A stretch of 64,000 nt of DNA from Ceriagrion tenellum (Eukaryota; Arthropoda; Insecta; Odonata; Coenagrionidae), in NCBI GenBank assembly GCA_963169105.1, contig OY720643.1, forward strand, positions 21,424,373 through 21,488,372. Reading direction: 5' to 3'. This document shows, one piece after another, positions 10,667 to 21,800 of the stretch (position 1 is its first letter; every line of letters begins with the position of its first letter). Both the position numbers and the translations under genes were made by a program. The notes below the pieces were generated by a model. That model was not told the origin of the DNA and made no database searches. It saw nothing but the letters and a program-made list of their open reading frames with translations.

Positions 10667-11151
10667 GATTTAACCAAATAGAACTAACCAAAAGTCAAAT
10701 AGACTTAACCAAAAGATTAATAAAATTAAAAAAAGCAGTGCGCTTCGTTAAAAACTGCTACGAGCGTACATATAGTGTCTCACAACTTTTAGAGGGATTA
10801 AGGTGGGAGCCCCTAGAGACTCGGAGGCTACACGCTGGACTTAGGTTGCTCGAGAAATTCAGAACTAATATTTTTCAGAACGACATAGAGAATATAACCA
10901 TGACTCCTCACTACATCTCTAGGTCTGACAGATGCAATAAAATAAGAGAGATACTCTGCCGAACAGATAGGTGCAAAAGCTCGTTCTTTCTGCGAACAGT
11001 AAGCGACCACCATAAAAATTGAGTTCCACTAAATACACTCCTATAACACATGCCACCATTTCATCTCCAAAAAACTTACACCTTTACACTGCTGGTGACC
11101 TAACACCCCCTGCCACACGCCCGTGCGGCGGCTCGCGGGGTATTATGTACT
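10667..11151 (+). pseudogene. CR1/Jockey-like LINE 3' end, copy A (RT C-terminus plus 3' UTR)
   Basis: The frame 10738-11022 (94 codons) reads RFVKNCYERTYSVSQ, LRWEPLETRRLHAGL, then CRTDRCKSSFFLRTV. This is the end of a CR1/Jockey-type reverse transcriptase ORF: the 'W-PLE-RR---RL' and 'R-D--K-SFF-RT' signatures, normally followed by 'WN-LP'. The 3' UTR runs to about 11151, ending in the GGCTCGCGGGGTATTATGTA block shared by all copies. The copy is 5' truncated near 10667, where short duplications of 'acttaaccaaaag' occur. It sits tail-to-tail with copy B, about 870 bp away. Confidence 0.85.
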
Positions 11152-11240
11152 GACGAAGGTGCGGGCGACCCACCGAAAATTTAAAGTCGTGAGTTTGCTT
11201 TTTTATGTTTTATGTTTAGTGTCACCCTGTGACGAAGTTT

Positions 11241-11245
<5 letters not shown>

Positions 11246-11308
<63 letters not shown>
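11246..11308. repeat. (TA)n microsatellite
   Basis: About 31 uninterrupted TA units just downstream of the LINE copy A 3' end. Confidence 0.97.
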
Positions 11309-11310
<2 letters not shown>

Positions 11311-12023
11311 ATGTATATATACTCAATCCCAACTTTATGATTTCAGGTACTTGCTGACCGCACTAATATGTGGCCTTTTCGCTAAATTAATACTTTTTTG
11401 ACGAATTAGATTATGTACAATGCCGACACGTATTGATAGGATCTCGTATTTATTATAAACGACGGTATAAACCTCATATACTACGGCAAAATTGAACTGG
11501 CCTAAATTTATAAATTAATTATAAAGGTGATGCAATGGTTTCAAAATTGATTTACAGGCCCCGACATAGTGCAGTCGATTAAATCACGGAAACAAACTAC
11601 AGAACAGGCCATTTCACAATGCCATTGTTCCTAAGAAATATAGTAGCACAGTTGATAAAAGGACTACGTTGGCAGACACTGGTGACTTAGACGCTATAAG
11701 TTGAGCTAATGTTTCTTAAAAATTTCTGTTATACGCGATCACTTAAGCGATAAGCGGTGCATTTAAGTGAAAGGTGCATCTAAGTGCTCACTTAAGTAGT
11801 AAGTGTAGACGCGGCATTTGAGGAGTCTGTAAGTGAACGTACCTACCTCTGAGCTTCACCATGCCTACGGGAAATACTGCTTAATTTATGAAGAACTTTC
11901 GCTAATGGGAAGGTTCTGCATTGACCGAAATTTCTATGACCTTGCCAAAGGAGGAATGAAGAAAGCCGAAGATTTTTATTTAATTTCACCGCTCATAAAT
12001 GCGGGGGGTGCGCATGGTATATA
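11309..12023. other. Unassigned DNA with a CACTTAA/TTAAGTG motif cluster
   Basis: Between about 11740 and 11835, CACTTAAG or its complement, and close variants (TTTAAGTG, TCTAAGTG, TAAGTGTAGACGCGG, TGTAAGTGAACG), recur six to seven times in both orientations, suggesting the edge of a DNA transposon or a degenerate palindromic array. The frame at 11833-12099 runs from this into LINE copy B and is not a gene. Confidence 0.35.
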
Positions 12024-12790
12024 CGTCTACATCTACATGATACCCTGCGAGCCACCAAATGGGCGTGTTGCAGGGGGTGTTAGGACACCAGCCGTGTAAA
12101 GATGTATGCAATAAGTTTTTTGGAGGGGAAATAGTGACGTGTGTAATAAGAGTGTATTTAGTGGAGCTCAGTTTTTATTGTGATCGCTTATTGTGTGCAG
12201 AAAGAATGAGTTTCTATTTGGCAATATATCTCTCTTATCTTATCGCTTCTGTCAGACCTAGAGATGTAGTGAGGCGTCATGATAATATTGCGTCATTCTG
12301 TGTCATGATAATATTCAGTTTTGAATTTCTCAAGGAAACTAAGCCTAGCGTGTAGCCTCCGAGTCTCTAGGGGCACCCACCTCAATCCCTCTAAAAGTTA
12401 TGAGACACTGTACGTTTGATGGTAGCAGTTTTAAACGAAGCGTGCAGCTCTTCTTTGTATTTTATTAATTTTTTTGGTTAAATCTTTATGACCAGAGTCT
12501 CAAATGCTCGCGGCGTATTCAAGGTGTGGCCAAACCAGAGCGAAGTAGCATCTCTCTATGACTTCTTCATTCGAGGACTACGCTCAACAAAACTTAGTGT
12601 CTTTAATGCTGCGCCGCATTTGTTTTGTCGTTGTTTTCCCCACGATACATCAAAATCTAAAGTAATTACAAGATATATAGTTGCATCTAAATATTTCATG
12701 TTCACTCCACCCTCAGTGTAGGTATGGCATTTGTGTTATGATTTTCGCAGGAGGTGAATTGTGGTGCATTTACTAACACTTAATTCCTGC
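12024..12790 (-). pseudogene. CR1/Jockey-like LINE 3' half, copy B, longest copy in the window
   Basis: Minus strand from about 12790: VSKCTTIHLL, then YTEGGVNMKYLDATI, SWGKQRQNKCGAALKTLSF, and VPLETRRLHARL-like coding around 12350-12410. These match, in order, the 'KC--M--T-', 'KYLGVT', 'A-KTLGFLRR' and 'W-PLE-RR---RL' blocks at the C-terminal half of CR1/Jockey reverse transcriptases. Stops and frameshifts break the frame, so it is dead. The 3' UTR ends at 12024 in the shared block whose plus-strand reading is CTACATCTACATGATACCC. It has more 5' sequence than copy A and faces it tail-to-tail. Confidence 0.85.
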
Positions 12791-14349
12791 CCCTATACTA
12801 AGACCAGATTCTGCATGGTTTTTTAGTATCGAAATTTCTATATTTGTCATGCTAATGTTTAAATATTTCCGAAAATTTTACATTAGATGGCGTCTTCCCG
12901 TAAAAAAATAATTCCATGCCTGAGGGTCGCTGCCACGCGCCCCCGAAGTGACTGGATATGTTATACTTTGCAAGTAGTCATGGGGTGATTTATTCCGAGG
13001 GCTACGTTTGAGGAGGGGAGCGAGGGGGGGGGGGAAGTCAGCGAATGGTTTCTCTTTACGCATTGAATTGTGCGTGGACAGGATCCGCCATGTTGTCCCT
13101 AGGCGGCCCTTCGCCCCTTTACCACTAGACCAGCCCTCATCTATTCAACCCTTATCCCTGGAGCAAAGGCCTGCCAGCCCCTAGGGGGCACGTATGGAAT
13201 TGACCGGGTGCGTGTTCCCTAGTTTGCATGCCCGCAGTGCGTGCGCGTGTGTGGGCTATGAAGGGATGAAGGGCCCTACAGGGACGGACAAAAGGAGGAA
13301 GGACAGACGCGGCGCATGGCATGGAGTGCTCGACCAGGGGAAAACTCGCAGGGGAAAACTCGCAGCCCGTGGTGTATTTATTAAATGGGAAGAGTCGAGA
13401 GGGCTTGGAGCCGAGTAACTGGAGCTGAATCAATTCAATGCAATATGTTAAAGAAAATTTTTTGACATTCAAAAAAAGAACACTTTTATTCACGGTTTAT
13501 AAGAACATTGGATATCCGATTGTTCTCGCCAAGAATTGGGAAACATTGAGGAAATGTATCTATTTAGATGTCAGAAATAAGTATCATTTTACATTACGGA
13601 TGTTGAAAACTTCTTTGGAAGAACAATATTTAACAAAATGGTAGTGGAAAGTAGGTTTGGATTTTTTTCTGTTGCACGTAAGTCAGGTTAGAATAAATCT
13701 TGAAATATGCAGCAAATCTTTGGAAAAATCATAGAAAAAGTAAAAAATGAATAACGTTAGTTTAAGCAAAACATATTTTAAATTTTTGAAATAATACAGA
13801 ATGTGACTCAATTAATCGATGAAATTGGTAAAATTTCCTTGGGTCACATGGACAGTAGGTAATGCTAGGATAAGTTTAAATCTCATGAGGAATGGAGCTA
13901 ACTTATCTTGCTGGAGAGGCCATTAGATACATTAACCATACAATGAAAAATCACTTAGCAGGTAAAATAAGGTAGATGAAAGCATGGCCCAGAGTGTTTA
14001 AAGTGCTCCTTCATTTTCAATGGTTAATGGTCGAAACAAATCCAAGGCAGGGCACTAAAAGAGTTCACATAAACATAATTGAATTCACCAATATGGTTTC
14101 CGAGGAATGCTCTAGGAATCCTAGCTTTGCATAATTAGGGAAATTGCACGAAACGTAAGTGTTTGAGAATTATTGAATTCAAAGATAAAAGATGGTGCAG
14201 GGACTCATTCCATACTTAAACTTCTCAGCAACTTGGATGTACTAGGAATTTATACAATAGTTCCTACAACAATGGCTGACTTAGAAAATTATAAGAGTCT
14301 CCAATAGCCGTAAAATTTGCACCACTCGTCAAACGTGCAAACCACATAG
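12791..14349. other. GC-rich island (12890-13420) then AT-rich DNA
   Basis: The island has a G run at 13024-13034 and a 17-base tandem duplication (CAGGGGAAAACTCG unit) near 13335-13368. At 13075-13135 the minus strand contains GGTCTAGTGGTAAAGG, like a tRNA/SINE A box, but no B box follows. Short frames (61-113 codons) have no recognisable motif. 13440-14350 is AT-rich with no feature seen. Confidence 0.35.
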
Positions 14350-14654
14350 CACTCACTGTGTTGGTTTTCGGGAAAGGGGATTCCACAGCAGGGACCAACC
14401 ACAGCCTCTCTACCAGAATACTCTCCTGTGATGGTTTACGGGAATGTTACTTCCTCGCCAGTGACCACCACAGACACACACACACACTCAACCCAGTTGG
14501 GATCCTTTTCGAGGGCTAATGGGACCTTGATAAGGATGCCTGGGTTATAACCTGAGATCCTTCATAGGGCTAATGGGACCCATTCGCAGGGCTGTGTGTG
14601 AGTGAATGATTTGAGCGCTTGTGAGCGTGATTGAGGTCATGACCAGGCATCCTT
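14350..14654. repeat. Cluster of degenerate local tandem and inverted repeats
   Basis: Two diverged units starting near 14354 and 14431 share 'ctgtg-tggttt-cggg-a...cc-c-g--accaccacag'. Two further units (14501 and 14556) share GATCCTT and AGGGCTAATGGGACC with a 54 bp period. A perfect 12-base inverted pair, AAGGATGCCTGG (14532-14543) and CCAGGCATCCTT (14643-14654), brackets the second block. A short CA run lies at 14473-14487. Origin unknown; it abuts LINE copy C. Confidence 0.55.
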
Positions 14655-14780
14655 AGGCAGGTGTGGCAGGGGGTGTTAGGTCACCAGCCGTGTAAAGGTG
14701 TAAGTTTTTTGGAGATGAAATGATGACATGAATTATAGGAGTGTATTTAGTGGAGCTTATGTTTATTGTAGTACACATAG
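14655..14780 (-). mobile_element. CR1/Jockey-like LINE 3' UTR fragment, copy C
   Basis: Shares 'ggcagggggtgttagg', 'accagccgtgtaaag', 'agttttttggag' and 'ggagtgtatttagtggagct' with copies A, B, D and E. It lacks both the extreme 3' end and the coding part, so only an internal UTR piece is left. Confidence 0.8.
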
Positions 14781-15001
14781 CTTGTGGTTACATAGCTTGC
14801 TTACTTCCTGCAAATTCCTCTTTTGTACTTTTATCTGTATTTTTCCTATGTGTTTAATCTTTGTGCTTCCTCTGGGGACTTTTCCCTAAATATTTACTCC
14901 AAATACATTCTTCAGAGACACGTTGCTCCTCAGGGTGTGCCAAAACAATCGTGTTCTATTTTCCTAAATAGTATTTCTTAAGGTCATTTCCTCTTCTACT
15001 A
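14781..15001. other. AT-rich spacer
   Basis: No feature recognised between LINE copy C and the inverted-repeat element. Confidence 0.4.
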
Positions 15002-15641
15002 TAGGGCCATTCAAGTATTACGTGAAACAATTTTGGGGTAAAGGGGTTTGGATCATCTTACATTGCGTTATGAAGAGGGGGGCGGGGTCTGAAACCAAGA
15101 TTTTTAAGATATGATTTTTGTCCGTCTTGCATCGTCTAGCATCATGTACATTGTATCGTCTCTAACTATCCTGTGTTTCTTTCAAATATCTTGTGAATGT
15201 TTACAACGTCATCAGCTGTGGTACTGATTCGCTCATAATTTTAATGAATGAGGTACTGTGCGAATTTCCACAGAGAATCCGGGATCCCGGTCAAGGCGGA
15301 TGATTTTTTCTCTGTGGAAATTCGCATATTTGTGCATTGCGGGTGACTCCGTAAAAGTGGAACTCCGTGGCTAGTCCCGGATAGCTTACAATTTGTCGAA
15401 TGAGGTACTCCAACACTGCATACCTATGACATATCCAGTGCTCAAAGCTCTACGATGGCTTCAATGGAAAGATGAAACTACAGAAAGCGAGCATTTAACG
15501 AAGAGTAGATACAAATATCTAACGTCTTACGTAAGACTGAGAGGGAGGGAGGAAGGGAAAATCTTAAATTGTCTTACTTAGGGGGAGGAGGGAGGTAAAA
15601 AATGGCATAAATCGTCTTATATAGTACTAAAAGGCCCCTAT
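15002..15641. mobile_element. Inverted-repeat DNA element (about 640 bp) with nested insertion
   Basis: The left end (TAGGGCCATTCAAGTATTAC, then GTGAAACAATTTTGGGG) matches the reverse complement of the right end (TAGGGGCCTTTTAGTACTAT, then ATAAGACGATTTATG). G-rich tracts follow at equivalent positions inside each end (15070-15090 and 15540-15590). There is no transposase frame, so this is a non-autonomous terminal-inverted-repeat element. The arms have diverged. The stretch 15246-15409 looks like a later insertion. Confidence 0.6.
15246..15409. mobile_element. Hairpin-bearing insertion flanked by a 12 bp direct repeat
   Basis: GAATGAGGTACT occurs at 15246-15257 and again at 15398-15409, as a target duplication would. 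Just inside the left copy is a perfect 18-base hairpin arm pair, TGCGAATTTCCACAGAGA (15259-15276) with its complement at 15309-15326. The loop holds the perfect palindrome CCGGGATCCCGG and 'tcaaggcgga'. On the minus strand the loop (CCTTGACCGGGATCCCGG) resembles a decayed SINE B-box region, but this is uncertain. Confidence 0.55.
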
Positions 15642-15807
15642 TCTGAATACATCTCAATTCAATTTATTATTTTATCCATCCATTTTATCTGCAGTATACT
15701 CCTCCAAAAACAGATATCGAAATCCCTAAGTCTTTTTTGGTCAGCTTTATCTATAGATCCATGCTTCCGATCCATGAATCGCTACACTGTATGCTCTCCC
15801 GTGATGT
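15642..15807. other. Spacer between two inverted-repeat elements
   Basis: AT-rich; nothing recognised. Confidence 0.4.
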
Positions 15808-15993
15808 TTCCTCATAAAATGATTAATTACTTAATTTTCCACAAAAGATTTATGACATTCTAACGACCCGGGTTTCATCGCTTCGCAACATCATCAGATA
15901 CAGACACAGTACGTAAAACACATTGCACAAATAGTCAAAAATGAGATGATCTTTTGTGGAAAACTAAGAAATTCATCATTTCACTGTGAAGGA
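15808..15993. mobile_element. Palindromic MITE with a hammerhead-like core
   Basis: The arms read 'aaatgattaattacttaatt' plus TTTTCCACAAAAGAT on the left and, reverse-complemented, 'aaatgatgaatttcttagtt' plus TTTTCCACAAAAGAT on the right, with weaker similarity further out. Inside the left arm the minus strand (15861-15898) carries CTGATGA, a stem GUUGC-GAA-GCGAU, then GAAACCCGGGTC: the hammerhead consensus CTGANGA/stem II/GAAA followed by a potential NUH site (GTC). A one-base bulge separates CTGATGA from the stem. No protein is encoded. Confidence 0.7.
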
Positions 15994-17654
15994 AGTCCAG
16001 CAAGTTACTATCAATACCATTAATTCTGATGTTACCTTGTTTTTTAGCCTTTTAACTTAAAATATTTTATGTAGCAAAACAAAATAATCTGCAAGGAAAT
16101 ATTTCGTCATTCTCGTTTTATTCCATTCAAAAATAAAATTCCGTCAATGCACTAAAGGTGGAGACTGTCTCAGAGTCCTCCAATATTATCATACTCTCTG
16201 GGTAATTAGGACCACTCCTTGAATATTTTAGCTCTCCAGCACGGTCATAATTGACTAGGAATTTATGTAAAGAAATTTGACGTAATGTGACATTTTTCCG
16301 TATCGTGTCACATGTCTTTAGCAAGGTAGTTTTTCTTCTCATCAAGCAAAAGTGTTTAAATCGGGCGCTATTAAGCTCGTAAAAAAGATAACGACAGTAA
16401 AAGAGTTCTCTTCAATAACCTGGAGCTTTCATGAAATGGAAAACATGCTCAGTGTTTCAGATCAAACTAATATAATCAGGAAAGTAAGTTGAAGAGTGAA
16501 AAGGACGGTAGGAATACCCAGCAATTACGTTCAGGCATCCCAAATTAAATGTTTCGAGAGTGAAGGGGAAGTTTTCGGGCATCAGCAGCTTTGGAAGGAA
16601 ATAATAACGGGGTACATCTCTGTAATAAGCACCAGTCTCAAACCCGTAGGCCCGCTGTTGGAGGTGAGGGTAGAGGTCAGATGACACGAAGCCCTGAGGT
16701 GTGCGAAATTCACTAAGGATGGGAGGGAGCCTATTCTTTTCCTGCCTGGTCCTCGGGAAAGTTTTGGGGAGTCCAAGAAATCACATGCATTTCCTGTTTA
16801 GCTCGGGGCGTCAGGTGGGGCTGCCCGAATTTCATCTCGTGACCTTGAGATAAAAAAAAAAACATGCGTTCTTAAGTACTAACCTGCCACGATATACCAT
16901 TATCATTTAGACCTGCGCGATACATTTTAGCCGATTCCGATACTGCCGGTAGTTCGCGGTATCGACCACTCTGATGTCATTTGAACCTCGTATAATATTG
17001 CCCTTCGATTATTTTGGAAGAACTGAAGTAAAGTAGAGGCTTAGCCAGTTACCAGAGTGAGATTACGATACCATGATGGTTGCTTGCAAACTACATATAA
17101 GTATAAGAAATAATTCATTAATGATATTCATCTATAAAGGTGATATATACAATGAGTACAAGATTTGTCTCTCGTAATAATATAATTTATTAAATTAAAC
17201 ACTTTAATCTCTTTTAAAAACTTAAATGAATGCTAAAATGTTTCATCATCATCAGCTTTTCAGTCTTAGGATTTTTCAACAAAAGTTAATATTTTCTCTA
17301 TTCATAGCTAGTTCTATCTATTTCAATTTATTCACCGAACTAATGTTCCTTTATTTATTAACTTATGTTAGCTACTACTTATCTTTTGCCTTCCTCTCGA
17401 GACCCTCCATTATTTTCTTCTTACAAATACATTGATAACAAATTAATTAAATTTTCATCGCATCGTATTCGTAATATACCTTCTCTTATTATCTCTTTAA
17501 TATAGTTGTTCAGTGCATTGTCTCCATATTTTATAATTATTTATAATAATACATGACATCTATCATGACTGAAATGATATTTGAGCTTCATCGGAATTCT
17601 TGGAAGTACAAAAAATTACGATACTAACGAATGATTGACATATGAAACTGGTAT
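15994..17654. other. AT-rich DNA, no gene recognised
   Basis: Short frames (60-76 codons) on both strands around 16127-16776 have no conserved motif. 17060-17640 is very AT-rich. An A run sits near 16852-16863. Confidence 0.4.
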
Positions 17655-17886
17655 ATACATTTACATACTACACTGCGAGCCCCCACATGGGCGTTTGGCA
17701 GGGGATTATAGGACATCAGCCGAGTAAAGGATACGGTTTTTGGAGATAAAATGGGGAATTGTGTTATGGAAGTGTGTTTTTAGTGGAGCTCAGTTTTTAT
17801 CATGGTTACTTTTGCGTCATTGTGCGCGGAAAGGACTAATTTTTGTACCGATCTGCTCGGCAGTGAACATAATATCATATGATGAT
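17655..17886 (-). mobile_element. CR1/Jockey-like LINE 3' UTR, copy D
   Basis: Contains the family's terminal block (plus-strand reading 'tttacatactacactgcgagcc'), 'tggagctcagtttttat' and 'ccgatctgctcggcag'. Its coding-side edge stops abruptly near 17886, where the 3' end of a different LINE begins. This is best explained by that LINE inserting into or beside this copy. Confidence 0.8.
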
Positions 17887-17887
17887 A

Positions 17888-18830
17888 ATATAATATTTTT
17901 ATTAAGGTTCTGTGGCAAAGCCACCCAAGAACAACATTCATTACACAGCGATTTTGATAGTCGCTGAGATAGAGCAGCTAACAAAAAAAATTACAAAACA
18001 TAACTGTTGGAAAATACACATTATAAAAAGTAGCTGTATGTCAATACACATACCATTACAAACACTCACATATCATATAAATTTCAGTTGATAAATTCAC
18101 AAATTACGCATATAAATATTAATCACATCAATTTTCAACATAATTTTCATTCACCAAAAAGGAATGCCAGCAGAAATTTCATTCGGTCTTGTGTCAAATT
18201 ACATATTACAATTTGTTGATAAATATTCACATAAAGAAATTTGTTTTAGTGTGTGAGTCTACATTTGTACAACAATGTTTTAAGCATCATTAATTTGGAA
18301 GTATTTCTAATATTAGCGGGAAGAGAATTCCAGAAATTTATCGCGGTAACAATGAAAGATTTTTGGAAGGTAGTGGTCCGGTGAGAGGGATAATAGAATA
18401 TCGAGTTTTGGCTTCTTGTTCTTGGGCGAGAGTTTACGGATGGTCGAGTAGCTAAATAATCAAATAAATCGCCAGGTCTTTCGCTTGTCAGAATGTTGAA
18501 AATAAATACTTCCTAGAAATATCTCCGTCTTCGAGACGTAGTCATCCAACCCAATTCTTGTATGTATGGGCTGATATGGTCAGTAACCTTGACTTTAAAA
18601 ATAGCGAGCGCAACTGTTGACTGCTCTTTGTGTTTTGGTATCTAGCTCGACTGTCTAATTGTTGTATGCAAGACTGCAATAATCCAGTAGAGGAAAAATC
18701 AAGGTTGTAACTAGCTTGATACGAGTGAAACGAAAAAGCCACAATATTATTTCGATGTTTCAATAGAGGTTCGCAGTCTATAACTATAGAATCTGAGAAA
18801 ATTAGTTTTGGGCGAACAGGCAATGATTGC
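17888..18830 (-). pseudogene. Jockey-like LINE, C-terminal reverse transcriptase region plus 3' UTR
   Basis: On the minus strand, from about 18770 to a stop at 18245-18247, I read VTTLIFPLLDYCSLAYNN, TVELDTKTQRAVNSCARY, HISPYIQELGWMTTSRRRRY, then SERPGDLFDYLATRPSV, HRTTTFQKSFIVTAINFW and NSLPANIRNTS. These are the standard blocks after the RT active site in Jockey/CR1-type elements ('LIFPHLDYCS', 'LQRA-NSCVRYI', 'W--A--FWNSLP'). Only two in-frame stops (after YNN and after RRRRYF) and one frameshift in a T run at about 18600 interrupt roughly 170 residues, so the copy is younger than the others here. About 350 bases of 3' UTR run to 17888. The 5' limit near 18830 is uncertain. Confidence 0.85.
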
Positions 18831-21800
18831 TGATGGCAAGGAGGAGTATAGAGGTGGCTTGGGGTCAGGGAAAGGAGCAGGAGCAAATTAAAGCGTTTGT
18901 CATTTCTGGAATGCGGTTTTCGCAGAGGAACAGATGAAAAATGGTCCAAAGGGGGCGGATGAGGTAGGCATTTCCACTTTCCTCTCTCTCTCTTTCGGTG
19001 GAGAAAGGGAAAGAAACGTGACAGGCTCGTTTAGTCTGTCGATTTGAAAGAGAGAAGAGAAAGAATGCCTAACGATTTTTCCCACTGTGTTTTCGTGAAG
19101 GGCAGCGGGATCGTTATTCGGTTATCGGAGGACGTGTTCTCGTCTGCCTTTCTCTCCCTGATATATATTTCCCCATTTCTCCTACAAGTCACCCTCTGCG
19201 GCGGGTGGCAAATGAGTGTCTCACTCTTTACGTGTTAGGGAATTGTGTAATTGAATTTTCCACCTTTTGAGCTGTGTTCATACGAGGCCAGCTGTCATAG
19301 GCCATGACAAAGGGACGGCAAGGTTCTCATAAACTGCCAGTCTTTCTCATGTGGTTTGAAAAGTGCGAAAATTATTGAACATCACGGTCGAATCTCGTAC
19401 GCCGTGAAAACTATCATAATAAAACATTACTTTCTCACGCTTTCACCGTTCCAATTTTTTTTTAGTTGTCACACTATGTCCATATGCGATTTTATGGCAA
19501 TTAAAATATGAATCGGCATATTTACGGCGGAAAAACTCTGCTATGGTCTGTTATTTTGGCATTAGATGATTATCATGACGTTTTGGGTATCAACCTCCCA
19601 ATTTTTTGTGCAAGTATGAGGTGTATTAGTTTTTATCAGGATTAATTTGAAGTGCCCTTATGAGGACGAGTAGCTCCATTAATTGATCAATATCTCCCTT
19701 ACCCTCTGGAGATACTGGAAATGTTTCTAGCTCAGGAAAGTTTGTGTTTTATGTCGAGAAGACATAAATTTAAAATATATTTTGTGAGCCATTTTAGTCA
19801 AAATTTTTATTCATTTAACGATGAATATATCATTCAAGCTAGCATTAACTCAGATAGTCAAAATCATTCCACAAATGACTTCTACCTTCTAAATCAGAGA
19901 AATATGGCAAAAGTCAAGATTTATCAACGCATACGTGCCGTAAATGTTGTAATTATATACTAATATATAGGCAAGAACTGGTAAAACATATTTTTAGCCA
20001 AATTAGGTCAAGATATGTCATAAAAAGAGTTTGGCACATAAATGTTACATTTTAAAAATATGAGTGCGTTACTCTGTGTATTTTGTGTATTTTACTCTGT
20101 TTCGAAATGATGCAAGGGAAAAGGAATGTGGTTGAGAGAATTTCAAATTTGCAATTTGTCGCGAAGCATATGTCCTGCATTATACCTAGCAGGTCGAGAT
20201 CACTGATACTCCGAGTTGAAATTTGCCTCATTTCTATTAAATACTTTTCCTAAGATTGAGCTCCGTCTCGGGGGAGAAGAAAATCCTCAGTATCTTTCTC
20301 ATACTTTTCATCTCACTTTACTTCTTCATACTTAAAGTAACATTGCCTACACATTCATGGTATATACATGTATACACATGGTATATAACAACTGCCTTCA
20401 AATGAGTTTAATTTATTTTCCTCAAATCAATTGATATAAAATATTCCTACTCGTGCAAATTACCTCTGAACATTACTAGAAAAACGTTTCAAGCCAAAAT
20501 GTCCACCTTTCTCCTGGATGTATCATGTTTGTGATACCATCATTCTATGGAAATTTTAAGCGTGGAAAGTATTATTATTTTTTGCTACATCTTGGATTTT
20601 TATTACTTATCTAACTTTATTTTGATCGGTGCTGCTACATTTAGCTTATTCTCTTTCTTGCTTCTGTCAGCCCTTAATATCTGCAGATTTATTTCTCTTA
20701 AATGTAATTTTTTTCAAGCTACCATTTTAAAAGAAATGTCGAAGTTTTGCTTATGAGGGTCATAAAAGTTAATTGTTGGTTGTTAAAAATGCGGCAGAGT
20801 TGACAGTAATTCTTTCTAAAAATATTTGTGAAAACTTTCTGAAGATTTAATCTCTGGGATGTATTGGTAAAAAACTGGTTTATTGATAATTGTTTTGTTT
20901 TTTCATTGCTTAATTTTTTATGTATGCTTCACTGGTCGTTGAGGTTACTAATTTTAATTTTTTACGTCTAGTTTTAATTGATTAATGACTATTTTCATTA
21001 TTTGTAGCCGTTAACTGTTTGAGAAAAATCCAATGGCCATCGAGAGGAATGACAAATTTCACTTTGGTTGCATAATTTTATATTTTTATGGTGCCTTCCA
21101 GCATTATATTGTTATCGGTCTTCTTCTATGTTACATTGCGCATTTCTCATTAATTTATTTCCATTTGATGAAGAATAAATGAAAGGTGTAATTTTCCTTC
21201 TGATATTATTTTTTGCCACAATTTCGCGAATACATTGAACATATGATTTCCATTTTCTACTATCTCTGAATTTAAGAACAATTTGATGCCTATTATACTG
21301 TATGTTTTTGATAATGCTAATATCCATACTGAACACCAATGATGCCTTGAAACATATTTAAATGCCATATACATGCTATTATTTATTGTTGTGAAAGTAA
21401 ACAGAACTATACCCCTTTAAATAATCCCTGAAAATAATTTATTAACTCGTCGCTAAAAATTATCTTCATAAGATAATACATCTTATAAGAAACTTGTACA
21501 TTTTGCTCATACCAGAATCATGCAAATTTTATTGAGGAATGTTGAGATATAACATATTTTTCAAAGAAAAGTGTTGTGATGTGAGAAGACTTTTGGGAAG
21601 AAGTGCGCTGAACAGTTGCCTTTTTTCAGCCGAAGCGGAATACTGTAATTTTTAAAAATATTATGGGTAATTTAATATTTCAAGAGTATAATTTTAGGGC
21701 AATAAATGAGTATACGTGTGAAATGCCGAGTCAGTGAAACACAACTCCAAAGAAATTTAAGGAAGATTGCAAGTGCCTAAATAGTGGTTATATCCTACTT

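Noticed and set aside
13075..13135. tRNA/SINE A-box-like segment on the minus strand
   Set aside because: No B box at the right distance and no second copy in the window, so not called.
16560..16600. Hammerhead-like CTGCTGATGCCCGAAAAC on the minus strand
   Set aside because: No room for a stem II between the two blocks and the first block is not CTGANGA in register.
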